Shown one piece after another: positions 9,365 through 16,749 of a stretch of DNA of 64,000 bases; within the stretch, counting starts at the first letter, position 1, and the number at the start of each line of letters is the position of its first letter. The stretch covers positions 117,589 through 181,588 of the forward strand of contig NZ_ANAC01000015.1 in assembly GCF_000341225.1 (NCBI RefSeq), written 5' to 3'. The notes under the pieces were generated by a model. The model did no database searches and was not told the DNA's origin. It saw only the letters and a list, made by a program, of their open reading frames with translations. The translations under genes and the position numbers were made by a program. The DNA is from Nocardiopsis alba DSM 43377 (GTDB taxonomy: Bacteria > Actinomycetota > Actinomycetes > Streptosporangiales > Streptosporangiaceae).

Positions 9365-10057
9365 TCAGCCGACCGGGACCAAACGCCACTGCTGGTGCGG
9401 ATGGCCCTCGTCCTCGGCCGGGGTGAGGAGCGTCCGGTTCTCCTCCTCACCGTCCTGGTTCCCCAGGGCCTGCCCGTCGGCCCGGTTGACCAGCCGGACC
9501 ACGCCGTCGCCCACCTCGATCACCCGCCACTGCTGTTCGGGGGCGCCGGTGCGGCTGAGCAGCGAGGCCCCCTCACCGGTCTCGGGATCGGGGGTCGCGG
9601 GGAACTCCAACAGCTTGCCGCTGGCCACGCCGAGGATCTCGTAGAAGCCGTCGTCGACCGGGACGAAGCGCCACTGCTGATGCTCATCGTCGTGGCGGTC
9701 CCACAGGTGGACGTGCGCGCCGTTGTCCTGCGCCGCGCCCGCGACGTCCACGGCCCGCCCTCCGTGCACGCTGAGCAGGGCGTAGGAGACCTCGGGGTCG
9801 ATCCCGGCGGGGTGGGTCTCCTCCTCGGGCTCCTCCTCCGGTTCCTCGGCTTCGTCAGGGGCGCCCTCGGGCTGGACGAGGATGCCCGAGACCACGGACA
9901 TCTCCTCGACCTGGGCGCGGTTCTCGGAGACGAACACACCGGCGGTGTAGCCGCCGAGACCGGCGAGCAGAAGCAGGGCGGTCGCCCCGGCCAGAACCGG
10001 CCACCGGGGCGGTTCCCGGTCCTGGAGGTCGTCCGGGCGGGCGCTGCTTCGGGACAT
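9365..10057 (-). CDS. Membrane-anchored RICIN (beta-trefoil) domain protein
   Basis: 230 residues. A short cytoplasmic N-terminus is followed by one membrane segment near residues 22-42 (VLAGATALLLLAGLGGYTAGVF) and an acidic linker rich in E and P (about 65-85). A beta-trefoil lectin-like domain follows, with QQW repeats near 130, 180 and 225 and the ricin-type IVGVASGK-like turns. Such domains bind sugars outside the cell; the ligand is unknown. The ATG at 10057 has AGGAGAG 7 bases upstream; a GTG at 10114 is a weaker alternative. It stands alone, divergent from the next gene. Confidence 0.8.
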   Translation of the reverse strand: MSRSSARPDDLQDREPPRWPVLAGATALLLLAGLGGYTAGVFVSENRAQVEEMSVVSGILVQPEGAPDEAEEPEEEPEEETHPAGIDPEVSYALLSVHGGRAVDVAGAAQDNGAHVHLWDRHDDEHQQWRFVPVDDGFYEILGVASGKLLEFPATPDPETGEGASLLSRTGAPEQQWRVIEVGDGVVRLVNRADGQALGNQDGEEENRTLLTPAEDEGHPHQQWRLVPVG

Positions 10058-10146
10058 GGCGGGGCTCTCCTGCGGGCGGGGACGTTCCTTCGGGATGAAA
10101 CCGAACCATTTCACACCACATCCCCCACCTCACGCACGTTCGGGGG

Positions 10147-10162
10147 CCACGATCGATCGTGG
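10147..10162. repeat. 16-base perfect palindrome between divergent genes
   Basis: CCACGATCGATCGTGG lies between the RICIN gene and the small membrane protein, 16 bases before the latter's start codon. It could be an operator; no binder is identifiable. Confidence 0.4.
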
Positions 10163-10177
10163 ATAGGGTGATCGCCC

Positions 10178-10546
10178 ATGGAGAGCATCGGAGTGCCCTG
10201 GTTCATCGTGGTCCGCTATCTGGGCCCTCCCCTGTTCCTGGTACTGGTGGGCGGCGTCCTCCTGTGGTGGCGTCGTCCCGCGCGGGCGTGGTTGGCCTGG
10301 ACGGCCCTCGTCGTGAACCTGTTCGCGGCGGCGCTGCCGTTCCTCTGGCTCGGGTTCCAGGCCCTCTTCGGGCGGGGGGACCTGACGGTGATCGGCCTGG
10401 TCATGACCCTGTTGCAGCCCGCGCTGGTGGCGTCGGCCTGGTGTCTGCTCCTGCTGGCGCTGGTGTGGGAACCGCGCGTACCGGCGCCCGCTCCCGTCGA
10501 AAGGGACCCGGGGGAGGCCGACCGGACACCGGAAAACGTAGGATGA
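10178..10546 (+). CDS. Small membrane protein of unknown function
   Basis: 122 residues with about four hydrophobic segments: near 8-28 (FIVVRYLGPPLFLVLVGGVLL), 35-60, 72-90 and 90-103. A short polar tail rich in P and E follows. I do not recognise a family. It ends 6 bases before the EamA-type transporter gene, so the two may be cotranscribed. Confidence 0.65.
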   Translation: MESIGVPWFIVVRYLGPPLFLVLVGGVLLWWRRPARAWLAWTALVVNLFAAALPFLWLGFQALFGRGDLTVIGLVMTLLQPALVASAWCLLLLALVWEPRVPAPAPVERDPGEADRTPENVG

Positions 10547-10552
10547 TCCATT

Positions 10553-11485
10553 ATGCGTTCTCGGACCGAAGCGACGGCCGCCCCCACCCGCGGTAACCTG
10601 CTGGACTCCCTGCCCCCGGTCTGGCTGGTACTGGTCGGCATCGTCTCGGTCCAGACCGGCGCCGGGGTGGCCAAGAACCTGTTCGACGCGCTGCCACCGG
10701 CAGCCGTGGTGTGGCTGCGTCTGCTCACCTCGGCGATCCTCCTGGTCCTCGTCGCCCGGCCGGTGCTGCGCGCACGCACCCGGGCCGACTGGATGGTGGT
10801 CGTCGGCTACGGCGTGGCCCTGGCCGCCATGAACTTCTTCATCTACCAGGCCTTCGCCCGCATCCCCCTGGGTATCGCGGTCACCATCGAGTACCTGGGG
10901 CCGCTGCTGATCGCCATCGTGGGCTCGCGGCGCCGTGTCGACCTGGTGTGGGCGGGGATGGCCGGGCTCGGCGTCGCCGCCCTCGGCGTGGAGTTCCGTT
11001 CCCTCGACCCGCTGGGCGTGCTGTTCGCGGTACTGGCCGCGGTGGCCTGGGCCGGCTACATCCTGCTCAGCGCCGCGACCGGACGTCGCTTCGACGGCAC
11101 CTCCGGTCTGGCCATCGCCAGCGTGGTGGGGGTCCTGGTCATGGCCCCCGCGGGGATCGCCGAGGGAGGCGCCGCCCTGCTCGACTGGCGTCTGCTGTTG
11201 TTCGGTCTGGCCGTCGGAGTGCTCTCCTCCGTGGTCCCCTACACCCTCGAACTGAACGCCCTGCGCCGTATGCCGCCCCGCGTGTTCGGCGTGCTGATGA
11301 GTCTGCAACCGGCCGCCGCCGCGTTGGTGGGTCTGCTCCTGCTCGGCGAACTGCTGACCGTGTGGCAGTGGGCCGCGGTCGCCTGTGTGATCATCGCGAG
11401 CGCCGGTTCGACCCGGACCTCCTCCCGTGAGGCCGCCAAGGCCTCGTCCGGCACGGAGGGGGAGGTCCGCCGCGACGATCCGTAG
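10553..11485 (+). CDS. EamA/DMT-superfamily transporter (RhtA-like)
   Basis: 310 residues with ten predicted membrane segments forming two EamA repeats. Typical features are GAGVAKNLFDALPP in the first repeat, FIYQAFARIPLGIAVTIEYLGPLL near residue 95-115 and YTLELNALRRMPPRVFGVLMSLQPAAAALVGLLLLGE near 230-265. The last is strongly reminiscent of RhtA-type threonine/homoserine exporters. The substrate is an inference. The tail after residue 285 is polar. Confidence 0.88.
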   Translation: MRSRTEATAAPTRGNLLDSLPPVWLVLVGIVSVQTGAGVAKNLFDALPPAAVVWLRLLTSAILLVLVARPVLRARTRADWMVVVGYGVALAAMNFFIYQAFARIPLGIAVTIEYLGPLLIAIVGSRRRVDLVWAGMAGLGVAALGVEFRSLDPLGVLFAVLAAVAWAGYILLSAATGRRFDGTSGLAIASVVGVLVMAPAGIAEGGAALLDWRLLLFGLAVGVLSSVVPYTLELNALRRMPPRVFGVLMSLQPAAAALVGLLLLGELLTVWQWAAVACVIIASAGSTRTSSREAAKASSGTEGEVRRDDP

Positions 11486-11674
11486 GGCCGGGGAAGGCAA
11501 GGGCGTGGGCAATGCCCGACCACGGGTCCGGCCCTACGACCATCGATTCGGCAGAACACCTTCATGTTCAGGGCAAACCACGAGTGCGGAGCGTTTCCGC
11601 TTCGAGGCCGGCGGTAATTGTTGCCGGTGGGTAGGCCGACCCGTTCCTGCACCCGCATTCGAAGGGGAACACCC

Positions 11675-11869
11675 ATGCGTATCGTCGCCAAGCTCGCCCT
11701 GACCGCTTTCTTCGCGGCGGGACTCCTCGGTATGGGCGCCGGCGCCGCCTCGGCCGGTGGCCACAACTCCGAGGTCTATCAGGCATGTATCGATGAGCAG
11801 AACGCTCTGGGGCTGATCAACCTGGACCTCAACCTGCTCAGCCAGTGCATCGCCAACTACAACGCTTGA
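11675..11869 (+). CDS. Small secreted peptide with two cysteines
   Basis: 64-residue product. A clear Sec signal (MRIVAKLALTAFFAAGLLGM then GAGAASA, cleavage expected after about residue 26) leaves a mature peptide of about 38 residues. The peptide has two cysteines near its two ends, which could form one disulfide, and a leucine/asparagine-rich middle. Ribosome site GAAGGGGA lies about 8 bases before the ATG; a strong hairpin follows 24 bases after the stop. Rodlin/chaplin-like small surface proteins of actinomycetes are a loose analogy only. Function unknown. Confidence 0.75.
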   Translation: MRIVAKLALTAFFAAGLLGMGAGAASAGGHNSEVYQACIDEQNALGLINLDLNLLSQCIANYNA

Positions 11870-11893
11870 CGCACCTTCGATAGATCGGTGCCC

Positions 11894-11925
11894 GGAGCCG
11901 CCCCTCACCTTGCGGGGGCGGCTCC
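11894..11925 (+). terminator. Rho-independent-type hairpin after the secreted peptide gene
   Basis: GGAGCCGCCCC and GGGGCGGCTCC pair perfectly around a 10-base loop. There is no long T-run, which is usual for actinobacteria. It may also serve the convergent flavin-reductase-like gene. Confidence 0.8.
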
Positions 11926-11987
11926 TCCCATGTTCTCTCCCCCTTCTCCCCCGCGCCCTCGACACGGCCGGCACGGCCGCGCGGACC

Positions 11988-12668
11988 TCAGGCCCGTGAG
12001 GGCTCCGGAGCGCGCCCGCCCGCACCACGGGTCGGGGTCTGAGAACGGTGGGAGTATCCCCGTTCGGCTCCAAGGCCGAAGTAGTGACGGAAGCTGTAGA
12101 TCAAGGGGTTCCAGCTCGCGGGATCGATGTGATGCGTTCCCGGTACGATGACGCCCTTCTCCGCGTGGACGCGCACCACCCGGGCCTCGACGATGACGTG
12201 CTCGCCGGAGTCGTCCGCCCGCACGTGCCGGACCTTCGTCTCGAGTTGCAAGGGGCACTGGGCCACCCGAGGCGGACCGACCAGGACCGATCCCGTCGCC
12301 GTCAGGCCCGCCGCGCCGAACTTGTCGGCCTCGAAACGGCACCCCGGCGGTTTCCCCTCCGGAACGGGATCCCGTCCGGTCAGCGGAGCCAGACGCTCCA
12401 CACGTTCCCACAGGTCCGCGGAGGGCATGTTCACCACCATCTCGGGGCGCTCCTCGAGGTTGCGGGCGGTCTGTCCGGTCGCGCCGAGCCCCACGACGAG
12501 AAGCATGCCCAGGGCCCACAGCGAGGAGATGGGCGCCAGGTTCGGCGTCCCATCCTCGTTCAGCGTGGACACGAGGGCCACGGGGGTGCCGAAGTAGAGG
12601 ACGCGGGGTTCGATTTCGCGGTGGGATCCGGGATCGACCGATGGGTTCCGGTGCGTGTCGGTGGTCAT
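11988..12668 (-). CDS. Flavin-reductase-like FMN-binding split-barrel protein
   Basis: 226 residues of the flavin reductase-like domain family (DIM6/NTAB). Recognisable parts are VALVSTLNEDGTPNLAPISS near residue 30-50, ATGQTARNLEERPEMVVN near 63-80 and the C-terminal RVVRVHAEKGV...GTHHIDP. These proteins bind FMN; some are reductases, others have unknown substrates. The ATG at 12668 is 65 bases from the divergent ArsR gene, and an inverted repeat in between suggests direct control by that regulator. Confidence 0.85.
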   Translation of the reverse strand: MTTDTHRNPSVDPGSHREIEPRVLYFGTPVALVSTLNEDGTPNLAPISSLWALGMLLVVGLGATGQTARNLEERPEMVVNMPSADLWERVERLAPLTGRDPVPEGKPPGCRFEADKFGAAGLTATGSVLVGPPRVAQCPLQLETKVRHVRADDSGEHVIVEARVVRVHAEKGVIVPGTHHIDPASWNPLIYSFRHYFGLGAERGYSHRSQTPTRGAGGRAPEPSRA

Positions 12669-12689
12669 GGACGGTGACGTTAACGACCG

Positions 12690-12715
12690 GACGTTTCGGC
12701 GCGGACCGAAACGTC
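12690..12715. promoter_or_regulatory. Operator-like perfect inverted repeat between the flavin protein and ArsR genes
   Basis: Arms GACGTTTCGG and CCGAAACGTC are perfect 10-base complements separated by CGCGGA. The site lies centrally in the 65-base divergent promoter region, 18 bases before the regulator start codon. This is the classic layout for an autoregulated ArsR-family operator. Confidence 0.75.
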
Positions 12716-12733
12716 GATGGGGACAATGGGCCC

Positions 12734-13456
12734 ATGGAAACCGAGCGTGTCGCCCCCGGGCTGGCGAAGATCGCGGCTCTGCTGGCAGATCCGACCAGAG
12801 CCGGGTTCTGTCTGGCCCTGTTGGACGGACGGGCCTGGACCGCGGGAGAGCTGGCGCGCCACGTCGGAGTGGCGGCCTCCACGACGACCGGGCACCTGAA
12901 CGCCTTGGTGGCGGGCGGACTCCTGGTCCAGGAACGGCAAGGGCGCCATCGTTACGTTCGCCTGGCCTCGCCCGAGATCGCCGAACTGGTCGAACGCCTC
13001 GCCGCGTTGGGGCCGGAGGCGGCTCCTCCGTCACCCTCGCTGAGGGCACGCTCTCGCGGGCGTCATCTGGCTCTGGCCCGGACCTGTTACGACCACTTGG
13101 CCGGTCGACTGGGCGTACTGATCACCGAGGCGATGATCGAGCGGGGCCTGTTGTCCGAGGGGCGGGGGCTGGCGTTGACCCCGGCCGGGGAGGAGTGGAG
13201 CGCGGAGCTGGGGCTGGCGACCGCACCCGGCGCCCGTCGTCCGGCGGTGCGTGCCTGCCTGGACTGGACGGAACGCCGTTTCCACCTCGCCGGCGCCCTG
13301 GCGGCCGCGTTCTGCTCCCACGCGTTCTCGTCCGGATGGATCGTCCGCACCGGCGTACCCCGTGCCGTCATGGTGACCCCGGAGGGTTCGGAGGCCTTCG
13401 GAACCCTGTTCGGCCTCTCCTCCGACGCGCTGAGCGCCCCGGAGGGGACGGCTTGA
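12734..13456 (+). CDS. ArsR-family winged-helix regulator
   Basis: 240 residues. An N-terminal winged-helix domain (about residues 8-75) contains LADPTRAGFCLALLDGRAWTAGELARHVGV and the recognition helix ASTTTGHLNALVAGGLL. The C-terminal half (about 105-225) is a separate helical domain that is longer than in simple ArsR proteins and likely senses a ligand or forms the dimer. No metal-binding CxC motif is evident. Divergent from the flavin-reductase-like gene; the shared inverted repeat indicates a paired control unit. Confidence 0.85.
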   Translation: METERVAPGLAKIAALLADPTRAGFCLALLDGRAWTAGELARHVGVAASTTTGHLNALVAGGLLVQERQGRHRYVRLASPEIAELVERLAALGPEAAPPSPSLRARSRGRHLALARTCYDHLAGRLGVLITEAMIERGLLSEGRGLALTPAGEEWSAELGLATAPGARRPAVRACLDWTERRFHLAGALAAAFCSHAFSSGWIVRTGVPRAVMVTPEGSEAFGTLFGLSSDALSAPEGTA

Positions 13457-13665
13457 GCCGGGAACGGTCGTCGCGACCGGCCGGACCGGGAGACGAGAAG
13501 GGGTCCTCGGCCGTCGGCCGGTGAACGTCTCCTTCCGGGGGATCCGGTGGAGAGACCGCCTCACGCGCGGATCACGAACATCCCCGACGGCTCGTCCGCT
13601 CGGAGCCCGGTGTCTCCGCAGGTGGCGGCGGACGGCGGGGCCACGTCGGACGACCCCGAACGATG

Positions 13666-13682
13666 TACTACAGTCTGTCGTA
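13666..13682 (+). promoter_or_regulatory. TACTACA-type dyad at the ctaA start (BlaI/CopY-like operator candidate)
   Basis: TACTACA, three bases, TGTCGTA: an inverted repeat with one mismatch that ends on the first base of the ctaA start codon. TACAGT inside it sits 7 bases before the ATG and could be a -10 hexamer of a leaderless transcript. The same 17-base pattern occurs upstream of ctaB. Confidence 0.55.
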
Positions 13683-14800
13683 TGTTTGCTTCCCCGGCCG
13701 CCGTGACCACGGCCGCGCACACCCTTCCCCCGCTCGCGGCGGACGAGATCGACGACATCGTCCTCCTCGGCGTGCCCCTCTGGGGATGGCAGATCGCCGT
13801 GGCGCTCGTGGGCGTCCTGGCCCTGGCCCTCCTGGCCCGCACCATCTGGAACCCCACTTCGCGGTCGCTGCGCGCCTGGGCGCTGGGCAACGTCGCCGTC
13901 AACGCCGGGATCGCCGTCACCGGCGCGACCGTGCGGGTCACCTCCTCGGGGCTGGGCTGTTCGGAGTGGCCCAAGTGCACGCCCGACAGTTTCGTGCCCA
14001 TCGACACCGGTCACGCGGCCCTGAACGCCGCCATCGAGTTCGGTAACCGGACGCTGACCTTCGTGGTCCTGGCGGTCGCCGTGATCACCCTGATCGCCGT
14101 CCTGCGCATGACCCCGCGCCGCAAGGACCTGTTCCGGCTGGCCGTGATCATCCCCTTCGGCGTCCTCGGTCAGGGCGTGGTCGGCGGCATCACCGTGTGG
14201 ACCGACCTGCACCCGGCCTCGGTGGCCACCCACTTCCTGCTGTCGATGGTGATGGTCTTCATCACCGTCGCGCTGTACGTGCGCTGCCAGGAGCCCGAAG
14301 GACGGCCGCGGATCGTGGTCGGCCCCATGCTGCACACCGTGAGCATCGGCCTGGTCGTCGTCGGCTTCCTGCTCCTGATCGCCGGCACCGTGGTCACCGG
14401 TACCGGCCCGCACGGCGGGGACGCCGCCGCCCCGCGCTGGGCGCTGGACCTGCCCTCGGTCACCCGGGTGCACTCGGCCCTGGCCTGGCTCACCCTGGTC
14501 GGCGCCGCCGCCGCGGTGATCCTGGCCTTCCGCGGCGGCGCCGGGGCCCCCGCCCGCCGTAACAGCGTGATCCTGCTGGTGATCGTCCTCCTCCAGGGCG
14601 TCCTGGGCTACACCCAGTACGCCCTGGAGCTGCCCGAGGCGCTCGTGGTGCTCCACGTCCTCGGTTCGGGTCTGACCTGGGTCGCGATCTCCCGCCTGTA
14701 CTTCGCCACCACGCGGCTGACCCCTCCGGGCGAGGAGGTCAGCGAGGAGGCTGACCGTGCCGGGGAACGTAGCTCTGTTGAGCCTGCGCCTGAGCGATGA
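13682..14800 (+). CDS. ctaA: Heme A synthase CtaA (COX15 family)
   Basis: Converts heme O to heme A for cytochrome aa3 oxidase. 372 residues, about eight membrane segments, in the actinobacterial form. Conserved pieces: GATVRVTSSGLGCSEWPKC near residue 85-100, HAALNAAIEFGNR with the heme-ligand histidine, GGITVWTDLHPASVATHFLLS near 170-190, TGTGPHGGD, HSALAWL and the C-terminal HVLGSGLTW. No Shine-Dalgarno is visible before the ATG; leaderless translation from a promoter overlapping the dyad is likely. Ends 62 bases inside the convergent PrsW gene. Confidence 0.93.
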   Translation: MFASPAAVTTAAHTLPPLAADEIDDIVLLGVPLWGWQIAVALVGVLALALLARTIWNPTSRSLRAWALGNVAVNAGIAVTGATVRVTSSGLGCSEWPKCTPDSFVPIDTGHAALNAAIEFGNRTLTFVVLAVAVITLIAVLRMTPRRKDLFRLAVIIPFGVLGQGVVGGITVWTDLHPASVATHFLLSMVMVFITVALYVRCQEPEGRPRIVVGPMLHTVSIGLVVVGFLLLIAGTVVTGTGPHGGDAAAPRWALDLPSVTRVHSALAWLTLVGAAAAVILAFRGGAGAPARRNSVILLVIVLLQGVLGYTQYALELPEALVVLHVLGSGLTWVAISRLYFATTRLTPPGEEVSEEADRAGERSSVEPAPER

Positions 14801-16022
14801 CGTGCGCGAAGTCGGCGCGACGTAGGAACCCGGAGTCGGTGGGCGTCTCCGCCCAGCCCGGGGTCACCGGCCGGGGCACGTGCCCCAGGAAGGTGTCCCG
14901 GGCCACGTGCATCAGGGCCAGGAACGAGTCCCGACTGACCTTCCAGTCCGTGCGGCGCACACCGGCGTCCATCTTGCGGTGCAGCAGGGCCAGCTCGGTG
15001 GCGGCCAGCTGATAGTCCTTCATCGCCGCGCGCCCCCGGGCACCGGCGTTGCGCGCGGCCCAGTCCCTGGCCTGACGGCGCCCGCTCATGGAGCTGAGCA
15101 TGGTGATGTCGGCCGGGGTCACCAGGCCGGTGGAGATGTAGGGCGGAAGGTAGCGGTCGATGGCGGCCACCTGGCTGCGACGGTCGCGCGCGGCGATGGC
15201 CAGCAGGCCCATCAGCACCACGAACAGCACCAGGTAGGCCAGACCCAGGCCGTACCAGCCGAAGATCGTCGACGCGTTCCACATGCCGTGCAGCAGCACC
15301 GCCAGCACCCAGCCGGCGATCGGGGCGAGGAAACGTCCACCGCCGGTGCGCATCGCCGCGTAGGCCACGCCCAGGCCGGTCATGGCGGTGTAGATCGGGT
15401 GGCCGAAGGGGGCGACCACCCCGCGGATGGCGAAGGTCGCGACGAGGCTACCGTCGAAGAAGGCGCCGAGGAAGTACAGGATGTTCTCGGTGAAGGCGAA
15501 ACCGGTGGCCACCATCCCCGCGTAGACCACGCCGTCGGTGAAGGTGTCGATCTCGTTGCGGCGCCGCCAGAGCAGCAGGAGCAGGACCATGCCCTTGGCG
15601 CTCTCCTCGACCACGGGGGCGACCATGGAGGTGCCGAGGAAGTCGCCCACGCTCTGCCCGAACAGGGGCACCATCAGGTAGGCGATGCCCCAGCTGTTGA
15701 GCAGCAGCGAGGCGAGCACCGCCACCCCCGCGCCCCAGACGAAGGCGAAGAAGAGCACCCAGCCGGGCTCGGGTTCGAGCCGGTCGAGCATGAGGATGAG
15801 CGGGACGAGGATCGTGACCGGGACGATCGCCGCGACCAGACTGACCACGAAGCCCGTGGCACCGTCGATCCCGGCGGCCGCTCCCCCGGCCATGGCCAGG
15901 ATCCACAGGTACCCGAGCATCCCGAGCATGCACACCACGCTGATGGCGGTGCCCAGGATGAGGGTCATCGAATAACGGGATCTGCGGCCCTGGAGAATGG
16001 CCTTGCTGTCGAGTCGGGGCAT
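14739..16022 (-). CDS. PrsW-family intramembrane metalloprotease
   Basis: 427 residues. Eight or so membrane segments in the first 290 residues. Conserved PrsW motifs are VVEESAKG near residue 140, FAFTENILYF near 180, FGHPIYTAMTG near 208 and LLHGMWNAS near 245, which carry the expected glutamates and histidines. The C-terminal 140 residues are a soluble helical tail ending QQSYVPRHGQPPR. PrsW cleaves anti-sigma factors in Bacillus; the target here is unknown. The ATG at 16022 is preferred to upstream starts. Convergent overlap of 62 bases with ctaA. Confidence 0.9.
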   Translation of the reverse strand: MPRLDSKAILQGRRSRYSMTLILGTAISVVCMLGMLGYLWILAMAGGAAAGIDGATGFVVSLVAAIVPVTILVPLILMLDRLEPEPGWVLFFAFVWGAGVAVLASLLLNSWGIAYLMVPLFGQSVGDFLGTSMVAPVVEESAKGMVLLLLLWRRRNEIDTFTDGVVYAGMVATGFAFTENILYFLGAFFDGSLVATFAIRGVVAPFGHPIYTAMTGLGVAYAAMRTGGGRFLAPIAGWVLAVLLHGMWNASTIFGWYGLGLAYLVLFVVLMGLLAIAARDRRSQVAAIDRYLPPYISTGLVTPADITMLSSMSGRRQARDWAARNAGARGRAAMKDYQLAATELALLHRKMDAGVRRTDWKVSRDSFLALMHVARDTFLGHVPRPVTPGWAETPTDSGFLRRADFAHVIAQAQAQQSYVPRHGQPPR

Positions 16023-16150
16023 GAGCACAGATCGTATCGTCTGCCGGGCTCGCGGGCGCGCCGTCCGCCCCGGTCGGGGGCGGTACGGTCCCCCTCCCAC
16101 GTGCGACAGGATGGTGGCGAACGATCGAACCCGTGAGGAAGGCCTCTGGC

Positions 16151-16561
16151 ATGGAGAAGGACATCACCCCGCGCAGGACCGTCTCCGGTCGGGAATGGAC
16201 GCTGCGGGTGGCGGTCCTCGCCTCCGTGGCCGCCCTCGTGTGGGAGTTCGTCACCGCCGGACGGCTCGTCACGTTCGACGCGACCGCCCTGCCCCTGCAC
16301 AACGGGGGCGCCTACGCGGTGCACGTGACCGCCGCCGTCCAGCTCCTGGCCGCGGCGATGGTGTGGTTCGGGGCCGGCCGCGGCTCCGGCGTCGATCTGA
16401 ACGTCCTCCTGCTGAGCCTGGCCACCTTCGCCCTGGGCTTCGTCCAGGCCGCGCTGGGCACCTACGGCCCCCTTCAGGGCCATGTCCCCCTGGCACTGGT
16501 CCTGGTCGCCCTGGTGGTGTGGGCGGCCGTACTCGCGTGGAGCCGACGCCCCGCCTCCTGA
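16151..16561 (+). CDS. Small integral membrane protein of unknown function
   Basis: 136 residues with four hydrophobic segments: near 18-38, 60-78, 85-107 and 112-128. The ATG at 16151 has GAGGAAGG about 9 bases upstream; a GTG at 16133 is less likely. No family recognised. Its stop codon is the first base triplet of a 77-base repeat that contains a terminator hairpin. Confidence 0.65.
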   Translation: MEKDITPRRTVSGREWTLRVAVLASVAALVWEFVTAGRLVTFDATALPLHNGGAYAVHVTAAVQLLAAAMVWFGAGRGSGVDLNVLLLSLATFALGFVQAALGTYGPLQGHVPLALVLVALVVWAAVLAWSRRPAS

Positions 16562-16635
16562 CCCTCCCCCGCGAACGACGGCGCCCGCCCCGAGGATCCG
16601 GGGCGGGCGCCGTCCGCGTCGTTACGGGACCGCTC
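16559..16635. repeat. 77-base direct repeat, copy 1, containing a terminator hairpin
   Basis: Same orientation and 75 of 77 bases identical to 18370-18446. It begins exactly at the TGA of the small membrane protein gene. The central hairpin has arms GACGGCGCCCGCCCCG and CGGGGCGGGCGCCGTC around a short loop, a strong factor-independent terminator shape. Confidence 0.9.
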
Positions 16636-16749
16636 CGGGATTTTACCTCGCGCGCAAGGCAACATAGTGTGCTTTACCGACAACCCCTTCAACGAAACCC
16701 ACCTCTTCGAGTTGCCTCCGAAGACGGTGAGACCCCCCGAAGGAGAGGC

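Noticed and set aside
10178..10546. Idea that the 122-residue membrane protein is a holin or toxin.
   Set aside because: Four membrane segments and no typical holin charge pattern; no lysis genes nearby.
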